NCBI RefSeq assembly: GCF_900009135.1
Contig: NZ_LT797710.1
Coordinates: 187,897-251,896, forward strand
Length of the DNA stretch: 64,000 nucleotides
Reading direction: 5' to 3'
From: Planktothrix sp. PCC 11201
GTDB lineage: Bacteria; Cyanobacteriota; Cyanobacteriia; Cyanobacteriales; Microcoleaceae
A program made the translations under genes and the position numbers. Positions 8,166 to 17,747 of the stretch are shown here, piece after piece; within the stretch, counting starts at the first letter, position 1, and the number at the start of each line of letters is the position of its first letter. Under the pieces are notes generated by a model. The model saw only the letters and a program-made list of their open reading frames with translations. It had not been told where the DNA came from and did not search any database.

Positions 8166-9539
8166 ATGGATATAGAAGAATTCTTAAAGTTAGCAGACAG
8201 TGTGGTTTTTTCGGAGACAGAAAAACATCTGGATGATCTGCAAAAAGCGGTCTTGCGCGGTGTATGGGATGGCCAAAAATATTCTGAAATCGCAGAAGAA
8301 TGTTATCGTACCGAGGCTTATGTGAGAAATTTAGCCTCAGAATTATGGAAAATGTTTTCAGGGATTTTAGGTGAAAATATTAGGAAATCGAATATTAGAT
8401 CGAGTTTAGAACGCTCACAATCAGCTTATTTTTTGAATTGCAAAAATGATTCTTTTAATATTAGTAACGTTCATATATGCAGTAATAACCCATCATCAAT
8501 CATACCCAAAGAGCGATCACCTTCTCCCCCAAAACAACAACAAATTGACTTAGGAACAGCACCCGATATTAAGAAAATATGCGATCGCACTCACCAATTA
8601 AAAACCCTACAAAATTGGATAATTCAAGAAAATTGTCGCCTCGTTTCTATTATTGGATTAAGTGGTATTGGTAAAACTACCCTAACTCGTTATTTAATTC
8701 AAACTTTACAACCGGAATTTGAAGCAATTATCTGGCGAAGTTTTTATACTTCCCCCAGTTTAGAGATTACCCTCAAAAATTTATTATTATTTTTATCTAA
8801 TCAATCCTTAACAGAATTACCTGTTAGTTTAGAAGAACAATTATCTTTATTAATCGAACATCTGAGAACAAAACGCTGTCTGATTATTCTGGATGATGTG
8901 CAAACCTTACTCAATCAAGGAACCCTAGCCGGACAATATCATCCTGACTCTAAAAATTATAGCCTATTATTTAAATTAATTGCTGAAACCTCCCATCAGA
9001 GTTGTTTAATTCTCAACAGTTGGGAACTTCCCCAAGATATTGTTACTTTAACCGATGATAATGCACCCATTCGCTGTTTAAAGTTATCGGGTTTGGGTTC
9101 AGCAGCAACGGAAATTTTACACGAAAAACGATTAAAAGATGAGGAACAATGGCATCTGTTAATTGAGACTTATCAAGGAAATCCTTTATGGTTAAAAATC
9201 GTAGCAAACATGATTCAAGATATTTTTAGGGGAAGGGTTGCAGAATTTCTCAAATATGATAATCTATACTTAGGGGAGGAACTGACCGAAATCTTAAAAC
9301 AGCATTTGGAACGGTTATCAAAGATTGAAAAAACGGTGATTACTACTCTGAGTCAAGAAAAGCAACCGCTAGGAATTGCAGAATTAATAGAAATATCTAA
9401 ATTACCTGCAACGGATGTATTTAAAGCGATTCAATCTTTAGAACGGCGTTGTTTAATTGAAACTGAAGAACAGCAACAGCAAACATATTTTAAGGTTTCT
9501 CCTATTATTCAACAATATCTTATTTTAAATTGTCAATAA
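8166..9539 (+). CDS. STAND-type NTPase: vMAP N-terminal domain plus NB-ARC, no sensor domain
   Basis: A 457-residue signal-transduction ATPase. Residues 1-85 (DDLQKAVLRGVWDGQKYSEI, then FRNLASELWK-like text) match the HTH-like vMAP domain that often starts cyanobacterial STAND proteins. The NB-ARC ATPase follows: Walker A GLSGIGKTTL with Lys170 and Walker B RCLIILDDVQ near 239-248. A winged-helix region ends the protein. Relatives usually continue into WD40, TPR or pentapeptide sensors; here there is none, so it is either a short form or a truncated gene. The IS630 element ends 14 bases before the ATG, leaving only the SD (GGAG) of the native leader. Confidence 0.85.
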   Translation: MDIEEFLKLADSVVFSETEKHLDDLQKAVLRGVWDGQKYSEIAEECYRTEAYVRNLASELWKMFSGILGENIRKSNIRSSLERSQSAYFLNCKNDSFNISNVHICSNNPSSIIPKERSPSPPKQQQIDLGTAPDIKKICDRTHQLKTLQNWIIQENCRLVSIIGLSGIGKTTLTRYLIQTLQPEFEAIIWRSFYTSPSLEITLKNLLLFLSNQSLTELPVSLEEQLSLLIEHLRTKRCLIILDDVQTLLNQGTLAGQYHPDSKNYSLLFKLIAETSHQSCLILNSWELPQDIVTLTDDNAPIRCLKLSGLGSAATEILHEKRLKDEEQWHLLIETYQGNPLWLKIVANMIQDIFRGRVAEFLKYDNLYLGEELTEILKQHLERLSKIEKTVITTLSQEKQPLGIAELIEISKLPATDVFKAIQSLERRCLIETEEQQQQTYFKVSPIIQQYLILNCQ

Positions 9540-9560
9540 CCAGAAACCCTGTTTTTATAT

Positions 9561-9727
9561 GTAGGGGCGGGTTCTACAATAATATTGAATAACAACAAAA
9601 GAATTAAATCAACCCGCCCTTTTTTTATATTCATAAATCAATAATTAATTCGATTTTTGGTTTGGTTTGGGCGGGTTTATTCAGATTTTTTATTATTATT
9701 AAATATTGTTTCAGAACCCGCCCCTAC
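9561..9727. repeat. MITE-like inverted-repeat element
   Basis: A 167-bp AT-rich segment with perfect 15-bp terminal inverted repeats (9561-9575 and 9713-9727, GTAGGGGCGGGTTCT and its complement) and a second nested pair (AACCCGCCC near 9613, GGGCGGGTT near 9669). The right end contains the stop codon of the leftward gene at 9724. A shorter element with the same ends lies at 61656-61716. It could also work as a transcription terminator. Confidence 0.7.
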
Positions 9728-10164
9728 AGATTGGAAAGATTTATGATTTGATTCATAGAATCTTCTAACTGTGTTAATAAAGTATCCACATCCTTTCCCA
9801 CTTGTTGAAAACAGTCTGGAGGAGTAGGATTAGATTCAAAATAAATTAATCTGACATGATCAAAACCAATTCCAATGATTAATACTTCTTTTTCCGGTTG
9901 ATACCCGTCTACAATTCCGACAATTTCTTTTAACCGATTTTCAACATTTTGATTCAGTTGTTCAATGGTTGATTTCGGACAAGCGACAAAGTGCGGGGTG
10001 GGTTTGAGATCAATTCCGAGGGTATTGGGTTCTTCTCCCCATTGTAGGTGTAAACCCCAAGTTAAGGCGGCTAATTCCTGACGGTTATCTTTCACAAACC
10101 GATCTAACTGACTTTGCCAACTTTGCTGTCCTAAACCGGGTTGAGTGCTATCAGGTTTAATCAT
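9724..10164 (-). CDS. Conserved cyanobacterial protein resembling carboxysome chaperone CcmS
   Basis: A 146-residue soluble protein (153 if the GTG at 10185 is used). Motifs are SWQSQLDRFVKDNRQELAAL, then LGIDLKPTPHFVACP, GYQPEKEVLIIGIGF and FQQVGKDVDTLLTQLE. I recall this pattern from the cyanobacterial family annotated as the beta-carboxysome assembly chaperone CcmS, but the match is from memory and no carboxysome genes are nearby. Its last codons and stop fall within the right inverted repeat of the element at 9561-9727, so the C-terminus may have been altered by that insertion. Confidence 0.6.
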   Translation of the reverse strand: MIKPDSTQPGLGQQSWQSQLDRFVKDNRQELAALTWGLHLQWGEEPNTLGIDLKPTPHFVACPKSTIEQLNQNVENRLKEIVGIVDGYQPEKEVLIIGIGFDHVRLIYFESNPTPPDCFQQVGKDVDTLLTQLEDSMNQIINLSNL

Positions 10165-10185
10165 TTTTCGACGACTGGTTTTCAC

Positions 10186-10605
10186 TGAGATACTATTTTA
10201 ACCGATTATGGGTCAATTCTATAAAATTCTATGGGTCTAAGTCGATCTACTGATCAAATATAGAATAATTTCAATAAAAGTTATTAATTTACTCAGTATT
10301 TTTAATGACTACAGGATGTAATGAATAACTGAGTATCCTTAAAAATACGGTGATTTTTAAAATTAATGTATATTAAATTACTTTTATAAATCAATAATTT
10401 GGATCAAAAAAAGCTAAATGTCAGAAACTTTTTGCCTCAATAAATCGTCTTCATTATTTAGTGTATTACCTTCAGAGTCAGGGTTTAAACAGCTTTTACA
10501 TCTACTAAATTGTTGATCAGATTAAATTAAATATTTTCCTGATTAATTGAAAATATCCAGAAAAATAGTATAGCTATTGCGAGTCTTTGCGAGGAAAATT
10601 AGATT
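10186..10605. other. AT-rich intergenic region
   Basis: 420 bases of AT-rich DNA between the divergent genes at 9724-10164 and 10606-13362. No coding frame, tRNA or convincing hairpin was seen. It must contain both promoters, but no consensus elements could be assigned with confidence. Confidence 0.5.
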
Positions 10606-13362
10606 ATGAGTTTTGACACTTTTGATTCTGGAAATTTGTTTTTCAGTCCGACCCAGATTATTCCTGATCCTCAAATATTATCGTTTAGTTTGGGTGGTAA
10701 TCTTCCCGTGGGAAGAAGTTTTACAGCTATTACTCCGACTGAAACTAATTTTATTCCAACTAATAATTCTGATTTAATTATTGGTACTACATTTGATGAT
10801 AATGTTTTTGCTTTGGAGGGAAATGATACGATTTATGGTTTAGAAGGTAATGATATTTTAGGAGGAAATGAACAAGCTGATTATATTTTTGGTAATCTAG
10901 GAAATGATAGTATTTATGGCGGTCAAGATGACGATACTTTAGCTGGAGGTCAAGATAATGATCTGATTTTTGGTGATGTGGGAAGTGATTTTATTGTGGG
11001 CGATCGCGGTGCAGATACATTATTTGGAAACCAGAATAACGATATTATTTATGGGGGAAAAGAGGATGATTTAGTCGCCGGAGGAGAAGGAGATGATCAA
11101 TTATTCGGGGATTTTGGAGATGATATTCTCTATGGAGATTTAGGTGCTGATATGATCACGGGTGGAGAGGGAAATGATCTCTTTTATATTGGCAAAACTA
11201 TGGGAGGATTTGCGATTACTGACGCTGATATTATCACAGATTTTACTCTAAATCAAGATGCTATTGGATTATTAGGAGATCTGACATTCACTGCGTTAAA
11301 GATTACTCAAGGAACTGGGGAATATACTAATGATACAATTATTCAAGATAAAAGTTCTAATGAATATTTAGCAATTCTCAAAAATGTAAATAACAATAGT
11401 CTCAATTCTGATAATTTTATTTTTAAAGGTTCTGATCCTATCCCAGAACCAACTCCCGCACCGACATTAGAACCCACACCTTCACCAACATTAGCGCCCA
11501 CACCAATACCAACTCCAGTATCAACACCCGATCCGACTCCAGTACCAACTCCAGCACCAACACCCGATCCGACTCCAATACCAACTCCAGCACCAACACC
11601 CGATCCGACTCCAATACCAACTCCAGCACCAACACCAGTACCGACACCATTACCAACACCCGATCCAACACCAGTACCGACTCCAATACCAACTCCAATA
11701 CCAACTCCAGTACCGACTCCATTACCGACTCCAATACCAACACCCGATCCGACTCCAGTACCAACACCAACACCAGTACCTCTTAGTGTTTTAGGGTTTA
11801 GTTCTGCTAATTTTAGTGTTAATGAAAATGGCATACCTGTTAACACTATTACGATCAATAGAACGGGAGGAAGTAGTGGTTTAGTGACGGCACAAATCAC
11901 CCCAACGGATGGAACTGCAACGGCAATTTCAGATTATACTAATACGCCCCTAACGGTAACATTTGCGGATGGAGATATTACCCCTAAAACTATTACAATT
12001 CCCATCATTGAGGATACGGTATTTGAACCGACGGAAAGCATTAATTTGACCTTAGCTATTACCGAAGGAAGCGCGACCATCGGAACTCAAAATACTGCAA
12101 TTTTACAAATTGTTGATAATGATCCGAGTGAAAATCTCCCGTTAAATAGTGCAACCTATTTAGGAACAACTGGAAATGATAGTGGTACATCGGTTGAAAT
12201 TTCCCCAGTTAATAATAATATTATTATTGCGGGTAATTTCAACGGTGTGGGAGAAATTCAAAGGTTACAAAATGGCAATACAGCACCTTTATCTAATACA
12301 CCATTAGGCGGTGTTGTGAATGATTTAGATGTGGATCGAGATAGTGGAGAAATTGTCGCTGTTGGGGATTTTGGAATTAAGGTTTATGACCCTACAGCTA
12401 ATACGGTTTTATGGTCACAACTGGGAACTTTTAATCGAGTTGCGATCGCGTCGGATGGTACAGTTGCCACTTTAAATAATAGTACAGATACGATTACTTT
12501 ATGGAATGCAGCGGGAACTCAATTAACTAGCACAACCTTAACTGGAACGAATGTTAATCCGGCGGATATTACGATTGATCCTACCACTAAACAAGTCTTT
12601 GTTACCGGGTATAATCAAGTTACCAGCACTTTACAAACGCCGTTCTTACGCGGGTTTGATTCTTCCTTAAATTTGTTATGGAAAACCTGGGATTTTAGTG
12701 CAACGGAAGTCACCGGACAAAATTTAGGAGCAGATACAAGAGGAGAACGAATTACAATGGGTAAAGATGGGGGACTGTATTTCTTAGGAAGAACCGATGG
12801 TGGCAATAATGTTTTTCAACGGGATGGTCAAACCATTACGCAAAATTTAGCCTCAAAAGTTGATGTTGATTCTTTTAATAATTTCTCCGGTGCTGGGGCG
12901 GGAACTTTCACTTTTCATGCCAAAATTAATCCGAATAATGGAATTGTTGATCGGGGTCAATTTATTGTTACCCGGACTAGTACCGGGGCGAATAGTTTTA
13001 CCCCCAATTCCATCACGGCTGACGAATTTGGTAATGTATATATAGGAGGATCTTCGGCATTTCAATTGCAAAATCGTCCGGCTAAAACCATTAATAATCA
13101 ACCCGTTGGAGCTTATACCTTGGGAGAAATGGCAGTATTAGGATTATCGGCTGATTATACTATCAGAAAATTCTGGACTCCTTTAACTCAAACCAGTGAC
13201 GCTGATGGGGCGAAAGGAAGTGTGAATGGTTTTGCGGTGGCAAAGGGTCAAGCGGTGATTTTGGGGACAGTAACCCAACCCTCTGTTGCGACAACAACTA
13301 ACGCGATTAATCCTAATCCATTAGGAGGAAATGATGCTTATTTAGCCACTTGGTCAGTTTAG
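10606..13362 (+). CDS. Large RTX / Calx-beta extracellular repeat protein
   Basis: A 918-residue acidic protein. Residues 60-200 carry tandem RTX nonapeptides ([22 protein letters not shown]), which bind calcium and mark type I secretion. Residues 278-392 are a low-complexity Pro-Thr spacer ([11 protein letters not shown] and variants). Residues 393-505 form a Calx-beta domain (FSVNENG, then [28 protein letters not shown]). The last 400 residues look like a beta-propeller of the SBBP type. There is no N-terminal signal peptide, which fits type I export; no transporter genes are adjacent. A role as an adhesin or surface protein is inferred. Confidence 0.82.
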   Translation: MSFDTFDSGNLFFSPTQIIPDPQILSFSLGGNLPVGRSFTAITPTETNFIPTNNSDLIIGTTFDDNVFALEGNDTIYGLEGNDILGGNEQADYIFGNLGNDSIYGGQDDDTLAGGQDNDLIFGDVGSDFIVGDRGADTLFGNQNNDIIYGGKEDDLVAGGEGDDQLFGDFGDDILYGDLGADMITGGEGNDLFYIGKTMGGFAITDADIITDFTLNQDAIGLLGDLTFTALKITQGTGEYTNDTIIQDKSSNEYLAILKNVNNNSLNSDNFIFKGSDPIPEPTPAPTLEPTPSPTLAPTPIPTPVSTPDPTPVPTPAPTPDPTPIPTPAPTPDPTPIPTPAPTPVPTPLPTPDPTPVPTPIPTPIPTPVPTPLPTPIPTPDPTPVPTPTPVPLSVLGFSSANFSVNENGIPVNTITINRTGGSSGLVTAQITPTDGTATAISDYTNTPLTVTFADGDITPKTITIPIIEDTVFEPTESINLTLAITEGSATIGTQNTAILQIVDNDPSENLPLNSATYLGTTGNDSGTSVEISPVNNNIIIAGNFNGVGEIQRLQNGNTAPLSNTPLGGVVNDLDVDRDSGEIVAVGDFGIKVYDPTANTVLWSQLGTFNRVAIASDGTVATLNNSTDTITLWNAAGTQLTSTTLTGTNVNPADITIDPTTKQVFVTGYNQVTSTLQTPFLRGFDSSLNLLWKTWDFSATEVTGQNLGADTRGERITMGKDGGLYFLGRTDGGNNVFQRDGQTITQNLASKVDVDSFNNFSGAGAGTFTFHAKINPNNGIVDRGQFIVTRTSTGANSFTPNSITADEFGNVYIGGSSAFQLQNRPAKTINNQPVGAYTLGEMAVLGLSADYTIRKFWTPLTQTSDADGAKGSVNGFAVAKGQAVILGTVTQPSVATTTNAINPNPLGGNDAYLATWSV
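11440..11780 (+). repeat. Coding tandem repeat for a Pro-Thr spacer
   Basis: Tandem array of short units built on CCAACTCCAGTA/CCAACACCCGATCCGACT. Between about 11543 and 11640 a 36-bp unit repeats nearly exactly two to three times. It stays in frame and encodes the PT-rich linker of the RTX/Calx-beta protein. The opposite strand is open only because of this repetition. Confidence 0.85.
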
Positions 13363-13365
13363 CTC

Positions 13366-13430
13366 AGAAACCGGGTTTCTCAACAGAACTTGATGGAGAC
13401 TCAGAGATAAGGATTAGAAACCCGGTTTCT
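13366..13430. terminator. Inverted-repeat pair after the RTX gene
   Basis: Two 15-bp near-palindromes, AGAAACCGGGTTTCT at 13366-13380 and AGAAACCCGGTTTCT at 13416-13430, are exact reverse complements of each other, so they can fold singly or together into one long stem. They follow the RTX gene stop by a few bases. A terminator role is likely, though there is no long T-run. The same word type is a dispersed repeat in such genomes. Confidence 0.55.
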
Positions 13431-13510
13431 TAAATCTGCGTCTATAGACTTAAATACACCCCCACTTTTGTTTTATACCTTTAACCTGTAAATTCTCACC
13501 TGCACTCATT

Positions 13511-14359
13511 ATGTTAAACCGCTTGACAATTGCCCGATCTTTGCGCCGTCGTTGGTTGTATCCGGTGATTTCAATAACTCTTACCCTGGGTATTGTATTG
13601 AGTTCAACGGTCACAACTTTGGCAATTCCTTTACCCGAATTAATCTTTAGAGGAATTCAAGTTATCCAGTTATCGAATTTATCGGCCCGTCAGGAAATTG
13701 CGATCGGGGAACAAATTAATCAAGAATTACTCTCTAAACAAGTTAAATTATTTCGTAATCAAGAGGCTCAAAACTATATTAATCAAATTGGTCAACGTCT
13801 AGCCCAAGCCAGCGAGCGCCCGAATATTCCCTACACGTTTCAAGTGATTGATGATCGGAATGTCAATGCTTTTGCCACTATGGGCGGGTTTGTTTATGTT
13901 AATACGGGCTTAATTGCGGCGGCGGATAATGAAGCGGAATTAGCGAGTGTGATAGCCCATGAAATCGGACATATTGCTGGACGTCATGCGATTAAACAAA
14001 TGCGTCAAGCGGCGGTGGCGGCGGGGGTGGCTACGGCCGTTGGTGCGGATCAGAATAAATTAGTTCAAATTGGGGTGGAATTAGCCTTAAACCGCCCTAA
14101 AAGCCGTGAAGCTGAATATGAAGCCGATCGCCTGGGTTTAGCAACTTTAATTCGTGCGGGTTATGCGCCGCGGGGTGCTGTAGATTTTATGGCCAAACTG
14201 TTAAAAAGTGGGTCTCCGCCAACCATTATTAGCACTCACCCAGCCACGGGCGATCGCATTTCCGCCATGCAACGACTTCTTGATCCCAGTATGGTTAACT
14301 CCGGCGATGGGTTAGATAGCAATTCCTATCGCGCTACCGTTGAACGAATTTTATCTTAA
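13511..14359 (+). CDS. M48-family zinc metalloprotease, secreted or membrane-attached
   Basis: A 282-residue protease of the M48 (Ste24/BepA-like) family. A basic start and a hydrophobic stretch (residues 17-40) act as signal peptide or anchor. The zinc site is AHEIGHIAGRH (His150, Glu151, His154), and the third ligand lies in EAEYEADRLG near 200-209. The C-terminus keeps the family motif STHPATGDRI. Such enzymes degrade misfolded outer-membrane or periplasmic proteins. It appears to be a single gene, with the next cistron over 600 bases away. Confidence 0.9.
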   Translation: MLNRLTIARSLRRRWLYPVISITLTLGIVLSSTVTTLAIPLPELIFRGIQVIQLSNLSARQEIAIGEQINQELLSKQVKLFRNQEAQNYINQIGQRLAQASERPNIPYTFQVIDDRNVNAFATMGGFVYVNTGLIAAADNEAELASVIAHEIGHIAGRHAIKQMRQAAVAAGVATAVGADQNKLVQIGVELALNRPKSREAEYEADRLGLATLIRAGYAPRGAVDFMAKLLKSGSPPTIISTHPATGDRISAMQRLLDPSMVNSGDGLDSNSYRATVERILS

Positions 14360-14423
14360 TTTCAACGAATTAATCGAAACTTTACGCGCCTTGAATCGAA
14401 GTTCAGGGCGCTTTTGATTGCTA

Positions 14424-14556
14424 TATAGCAATCTTAAATGATTTGTGATAAAAACCTGTAGGGGTTTGGAGACCAAACCCAGGCGCAAAGAGGGTTTGGA
14501 GACCAAACCCCTACTATAAAATGTTACAACCCCTACACGGATTGCTATAGATAGAC
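14424..14556. repeat. MITE-like repeat with TATAGCAATC ends
   Basis: Begins TATAGCAATCTTAAATGATT and ends GGATTGCTATAG, an inverted pair. Inside are two copies of GGGTTTGGAGACCAAACCC, each a perfect small hairpin, at about 14462-14480 and 14493-14511. Related ends occur at 39250 and 39626-39638. The element lies between the M48 gene and the riboswitch and encodes nothing visible. Confidence 0.6.
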
Positions 14557-14599
14557 AAAATTCAATTAATATGCTAGGTTAACCTATTAAGTAGAGTCA

Positions 14600-14738
14600 G
14601 TCAGCCTAATCCACTCTTTTTTAATGAGTTAAGAGCGGGGGAACCATTTTTAGGGGCTTATCTTCGATTGTTTACGATTGTCGAGAAGGACATCTCTCAG
14701 TCCTAGCCCGTCAGCTAACCCCGTCGGCTGTGAGAGAA
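14600..14738 (+). promoter_or_regulatory. Probable cyclic-di-AMP (ydaO-yuaA) riboswitch
   Basis: The leader contains the conserved words of the ydaO class: GAGCGGGGGAACCA near 14634-14647, then GGGGCTTATCTTCG, and downstream CCTAGCCCGTCAGCTAACC followed by CGTCGGCTGTGAGAGA. The word GTCAGCTAACC is the most recognisable part of this RNA. The class senses c-di-AMP and commonly controls K+ and osmolyte transport or wall hydrolases. Here it sits about 270 bases upstream of a cation:proton antiporter. A covariance-model search would decide; exact ends are approximate. Confidence 0.75.
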
Positions 14739-15006
14739 GACTGTTGATCGGCAAAGTTTTGATCATTGCCCTCACCGGAATTCTAAGTATATCAGACTGT
14801 GTTATTAATATTCAATCCGTGAGGGTTGAATACGAGAATCAAACCCACTTGCAAAGATGTGTGAGGGTCATGGAAATGGCTAGGTTTTGTTGTTTGCTAA
14901 TTTTGGGTAATCACAGATATAGATAACCTGTCCTAAAATTCAATGAGTGCGGGGATTAACAAACATTAATCTCCCTTTAACTTTCGTATTCCATTTGAGG
15001 CTGACT

Positions 15007-17148
15007 ATGCACCCTGCGATTTTAGTTCTCCTGCAAGTTTTGATCGTGATTGGATTATCCCGATTAATGGGATTATTCTGTCGTCAAATTAAACAACCCT
15101 TAGTCATTGGAGAAATTATTGCCGGAATTATGTTGGGGCCATCATTATTAGGGTTAATTGCTCCTAATGTGATGACCGCTTTATTCCCTGCCGAAACTCT
15201 ATCCTACTTGAATGTTTTATCTCAAATTGGACTAATTTTCTTCATGTTTTTAATTGGGTTGGAACTGAACCCGAAATATTTGAGTGGGCAACTAGAAAAG
15301 GCAGTTTTAATTTCTCACGTTAGTATTGTAGTTCCCTTTGCATTGGGAATTTCGACCGCATTAATTCTGTATCCAATTGTTTCTAATAATGGCGTTTCCT
15401 TCACTGCGTTTGCCTTATTTTTAGGTTCGGCTTTATCGATTACGGCTTTTCCCGTTTTAGCGCGAATTATCACAGAAAATAATTTACAAGGAACTCGTTT
15501 AGGAACCTTAGCTTTAACTTGTGCCGCCGTTGATGATGTCACCGCCTGGTGTTTATTAGCCTTAGCAATCGCGGTCACCAGAACTAACAGTATATCGGGG
15601 GCATTTCCCACGATTATTGCATCGATTCTTTATATTATTTTAATGGCAACCGCAGGGCGGTGGCTTTTGCGAAAACTCTCTGTCCATTATCAACGCACAG
15701 GACGACTCACCCAATGGGTTTTAGCTTGGATTTATATGGGAGTGGTGGCTTCTGCATTAATTACTGAATTGATCGGAATTCACTTAATTTTTGGAGCCTT
15801 TTTACTCGGGGCTGTGATGCCCAAAGATCCAGGTTTAGTCCGAGAAATAGCTGAAAAAACAGAGGATTTTGTCTTAATTTTTTTACTGCCAATTTTCTTT
15901 GCTTACAGTGGATTACGCACGGAAATTGGCTTGCTAAATCGTCCTGAATTGTGGTTATTATGTGCGTTAGTCGTTGGGGTGGCAATTATTGGAAAATATG
16001 TCGGAACCTATGTCGCCGCCAGGGTTAGTGGAATTGAAAAACGGGAAGCCTCGGCGTTAGGTTGGTTAATGAATACTAGGGGATTAACTGAACTAATTGT
16101 TTTAAATATTGGCTTAAGTTTTGGGGTAATTTCACCGTTACTTTTTACCCTATTAGTCATTATGGCATTAGTCACAACCTTTATGACTTCGCCATTATTA
16201 GAAATGACCTATCCCAAAGAGTTAATTAAACTTGATATTATTGAACCGGAAACCCGAACAATAAGTCCTGAACCTCTGACTCCTGCTTATCGAGTTTTAG
16301 TTCCTGTTGCAAATCCCAATACTCAAAGAGGATTAGTACAATTAGCTTTAGCGATCGCCGGAAAACCTCCTGCTGTTGTTCATCCTTTAAGTTTAATCGA
16401 ACTAGAGGAAGATTATTTATTTCAAAGTACGCCCGATGAAGCAAACCGCTTAATTGAGAAACAACGACAACGTTTAGAAGAATTAATTCAAAGTTTAGAA
16501 CCTCCTGAACTCAGACAAGGAGTTTATCCAATTATCCGCATTGCCCAGGATGTTGCTAAAAAAACGATAGAAATTGCACAAGTTGATCAAGCTAATTTAA
16601 TATTAGTAGGTTGGCATCGTCCCGCCTTCAGTGACAATCGTTTAGGTGGGAGAGTTGGCAAAATTTTGAATACTTCTCCCACCGATGTTGCCGTATTTGT
16701 CAATAAAGAACAGCAACAAATTCAGTCCTTATTAGTGGCTTATGCTTCTAATATTCACGATGATTTAGGGTTGACTTTAGCCTTAAGAATGATGTTCAAT
16801 GACCCCAATTGTCAGTTAAAAATTTTAGTGACATCTAACGAACCAGAGAAAGAATTAAGCTATGAATTACGGAATATGATTGATATATTGCCCACCCAGA
16901 TTCAATCCCGTTTAGAAATGATTCGACTGCCAGAAACCGATCCCATTCAAGCGGTAATTGAAACTTCAAAAACCGTAGATTTAACCATTGTAGGTACCAG
17001 CCGCACCTGGGGAATTGAAAGGCAAACTTTGGGACGGTATACCGATCAACTGGCTCAAGATTGTCATTCATCTTTACTGATTACTCGGAGTTATTCTCAA
17101 GTTACCTCCCACCTCGAATCATTATTACAGCAATCGATTAACACCTAA
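15007..17148 (+). CDS. Cation:proton antiporter (CPA2) with C-terminal universal-stress-protein domains
   Basis: A 713-residue inner-membrane antiporter. The first 400 residues are a KefB/NhaS-like exchanger with about 12 membrane spans (IGEIIAGIMLGPSLLGLI, AAVDDVTAWCLLALA with the ion-binding Asp pair, LGWLMNTRGLTELIVLNIGL). The C-terminal 270 residues contain universal-stress-protein-like segments (YRVLVPVANPNTQ, LILVGWHRP, LTIVGTSRTWG). The ATG at 15007 is chosen because it begins the usual MHPAILVLLQVLIV; the frame is open 20 codons further upstream. A probable c-di-AMP riboswitch precedes it, which suggests control of K+ or Na+ balance. Confidence 0.9.
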   Translation: MHPAILVLLQVLIVIGLSRLMGLFCRQIKQPLVIGEIIAGIMLGPSLLGLIAPNVMTALFPAETLSYLNVLSQIGLIFFMFLIGLELNPKYLSGQLEKAVLISHVSIVVPFALGISTALILYPIVSNNGVSFTAFALFLGSALSITAFPVLARIITENNLQGTRLGTLALTCAAVDDVTAWCLLALAIAVTRTNSISGAFPTIIASILYIILMATAGRWLLRKLSVHYQRTGRLTQWVLAWIYMGVVASALITELIGIHLIFGAFLLGAVMPKDPGLVREIAEKTEDFVLIFLLPIFFAYSGLRTEIGLLNRPELWLLCALVVGVAIIGKYVGTYVAARVSGIEKREASALGWLMNTRGLTELIVLNIGLSFGVISPLLFTLLVIMALVTTFMTSPLLEMTYPKELIKLDIIEPETRTISPEPLTPAYRVLVPVANPNTQRGLVQLALAIAGKPPAVVHPLSLIELEEDYLFQSTPDEANRLIEKQRQRLEELIQSLEPPELRQGVYPIIRIAQDVAKKTIEIAQVDQANLILVGWHRPAFSDNRLGGRVGKILNTSPTDVAVFVNKEQQQIQSLLVAYASNIHDDLGLTLALRMMFNDPNCQLKILVTSNEPEKELSYELRNMIDILPTQIQSRLEMIRLPETDPIQAVIETSKTVDLTIVGTSRTWGIERQTLGRYTDQLAQDCHSSLLITRSYSQVTSHLESLLQQSINT

Positions 17149-17164
17149 CAATTATTATTGAACT

Positions 17165-17656
17165 ATGCGCCATAATTTTAACTGGATATCCTTCGTCTTT
17201 TATGCGGCTACAATCGCCTCAGTTCTGATCCTTTTTAAAGGAGTCACAACCTATGGAGAAACCCAATTAAAAGCACCTGTCAGTATTGGGGGTGATTATT
17301 CTATAGAGTTTGATACCCCTCCCAACTGTTTAAAAAACAAAGATTTAACCTTGAAAATTGAACAGTCAGGTATTTATATTTTTGCCAATTTAGTATTAGA
17401 AAAATCCCCAGATAATCTGAATAAAATCGCGTTAAGTGGCAAATTTAAGGAGCCAAAAATGATATTATCGGGAATTTCAAATCCGTTATTGTTCTGTTCA
17501 TCTGATCTGTCCCAAACTTCTAATCCATTAACACTTACAGGAGAATTTAAAAACAAACTATTTAAAGGTCAAATACAGGATAAAACCTTATCCAATCCGA
17601 TCAATTTTACCGCAAAATTAAACCCGGTATCTAAATCGGAAAAACAAGCTCATTAA
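17165..17656 (+). CDS. Uncharacterised membrane-anchored protein
   Basis: A 163-residue protein I do not recognise. Residues 6-26 are a hydrophobic signal or anchor segment, and the rest is a polar, beta-rich region expected outside the cytoplasmic membrane (KAPVSIGGDYSIEF, GIYIFANLVLE, LTLTGEFKNKLFKGQI). Two cysteines (PNCLKN and LFCSSD) could form a disulfide. It begins 16 bases after the antiporter and precedes a second ion transporter by 91 bases, so it is probably co-transcribed with the antiporter. A role as an accessory to transport is only inferred. Confidence 0.65.
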   Translation: MRHNFNWISFVFYAATIASVLILFKGVTTYGETQLKAPVSIGGDYSIEFDTPPNCLKNKDLTLKIEQSGIYIFANLVLEKSPDNLNKIALSGKFKEPKMILSGISNPLLFCSSDLSQTSNPLTLTGEFKNKLFKGQIQDKTLSNPINFTAKLNPVSKSEKQAH

Positions 17657-17747
17657 ATTACTAAAGCTGATTTTGGCTTTGGAAAAAGATCTAATACTTT
17701 TAAAAAAGTTCATTGATGCTTAAATTCTATCCTCTATTCCTAAACCT

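Noticed and set aside
11343-11900. Long leftward frame rich in Val and Gly opposite the RTX gene
   Set aside because: It is the mirror of the Pro-Thr repeat on the coding strand; the repeat has no stops in any frame.
14678-14926. 82-codon rightward frame between the M48 protease and the antiporter
   Set aside because: It overlaps the conserved part of the probable ydaO riboswitch, has no SD and its product shows no protein-like pattern.
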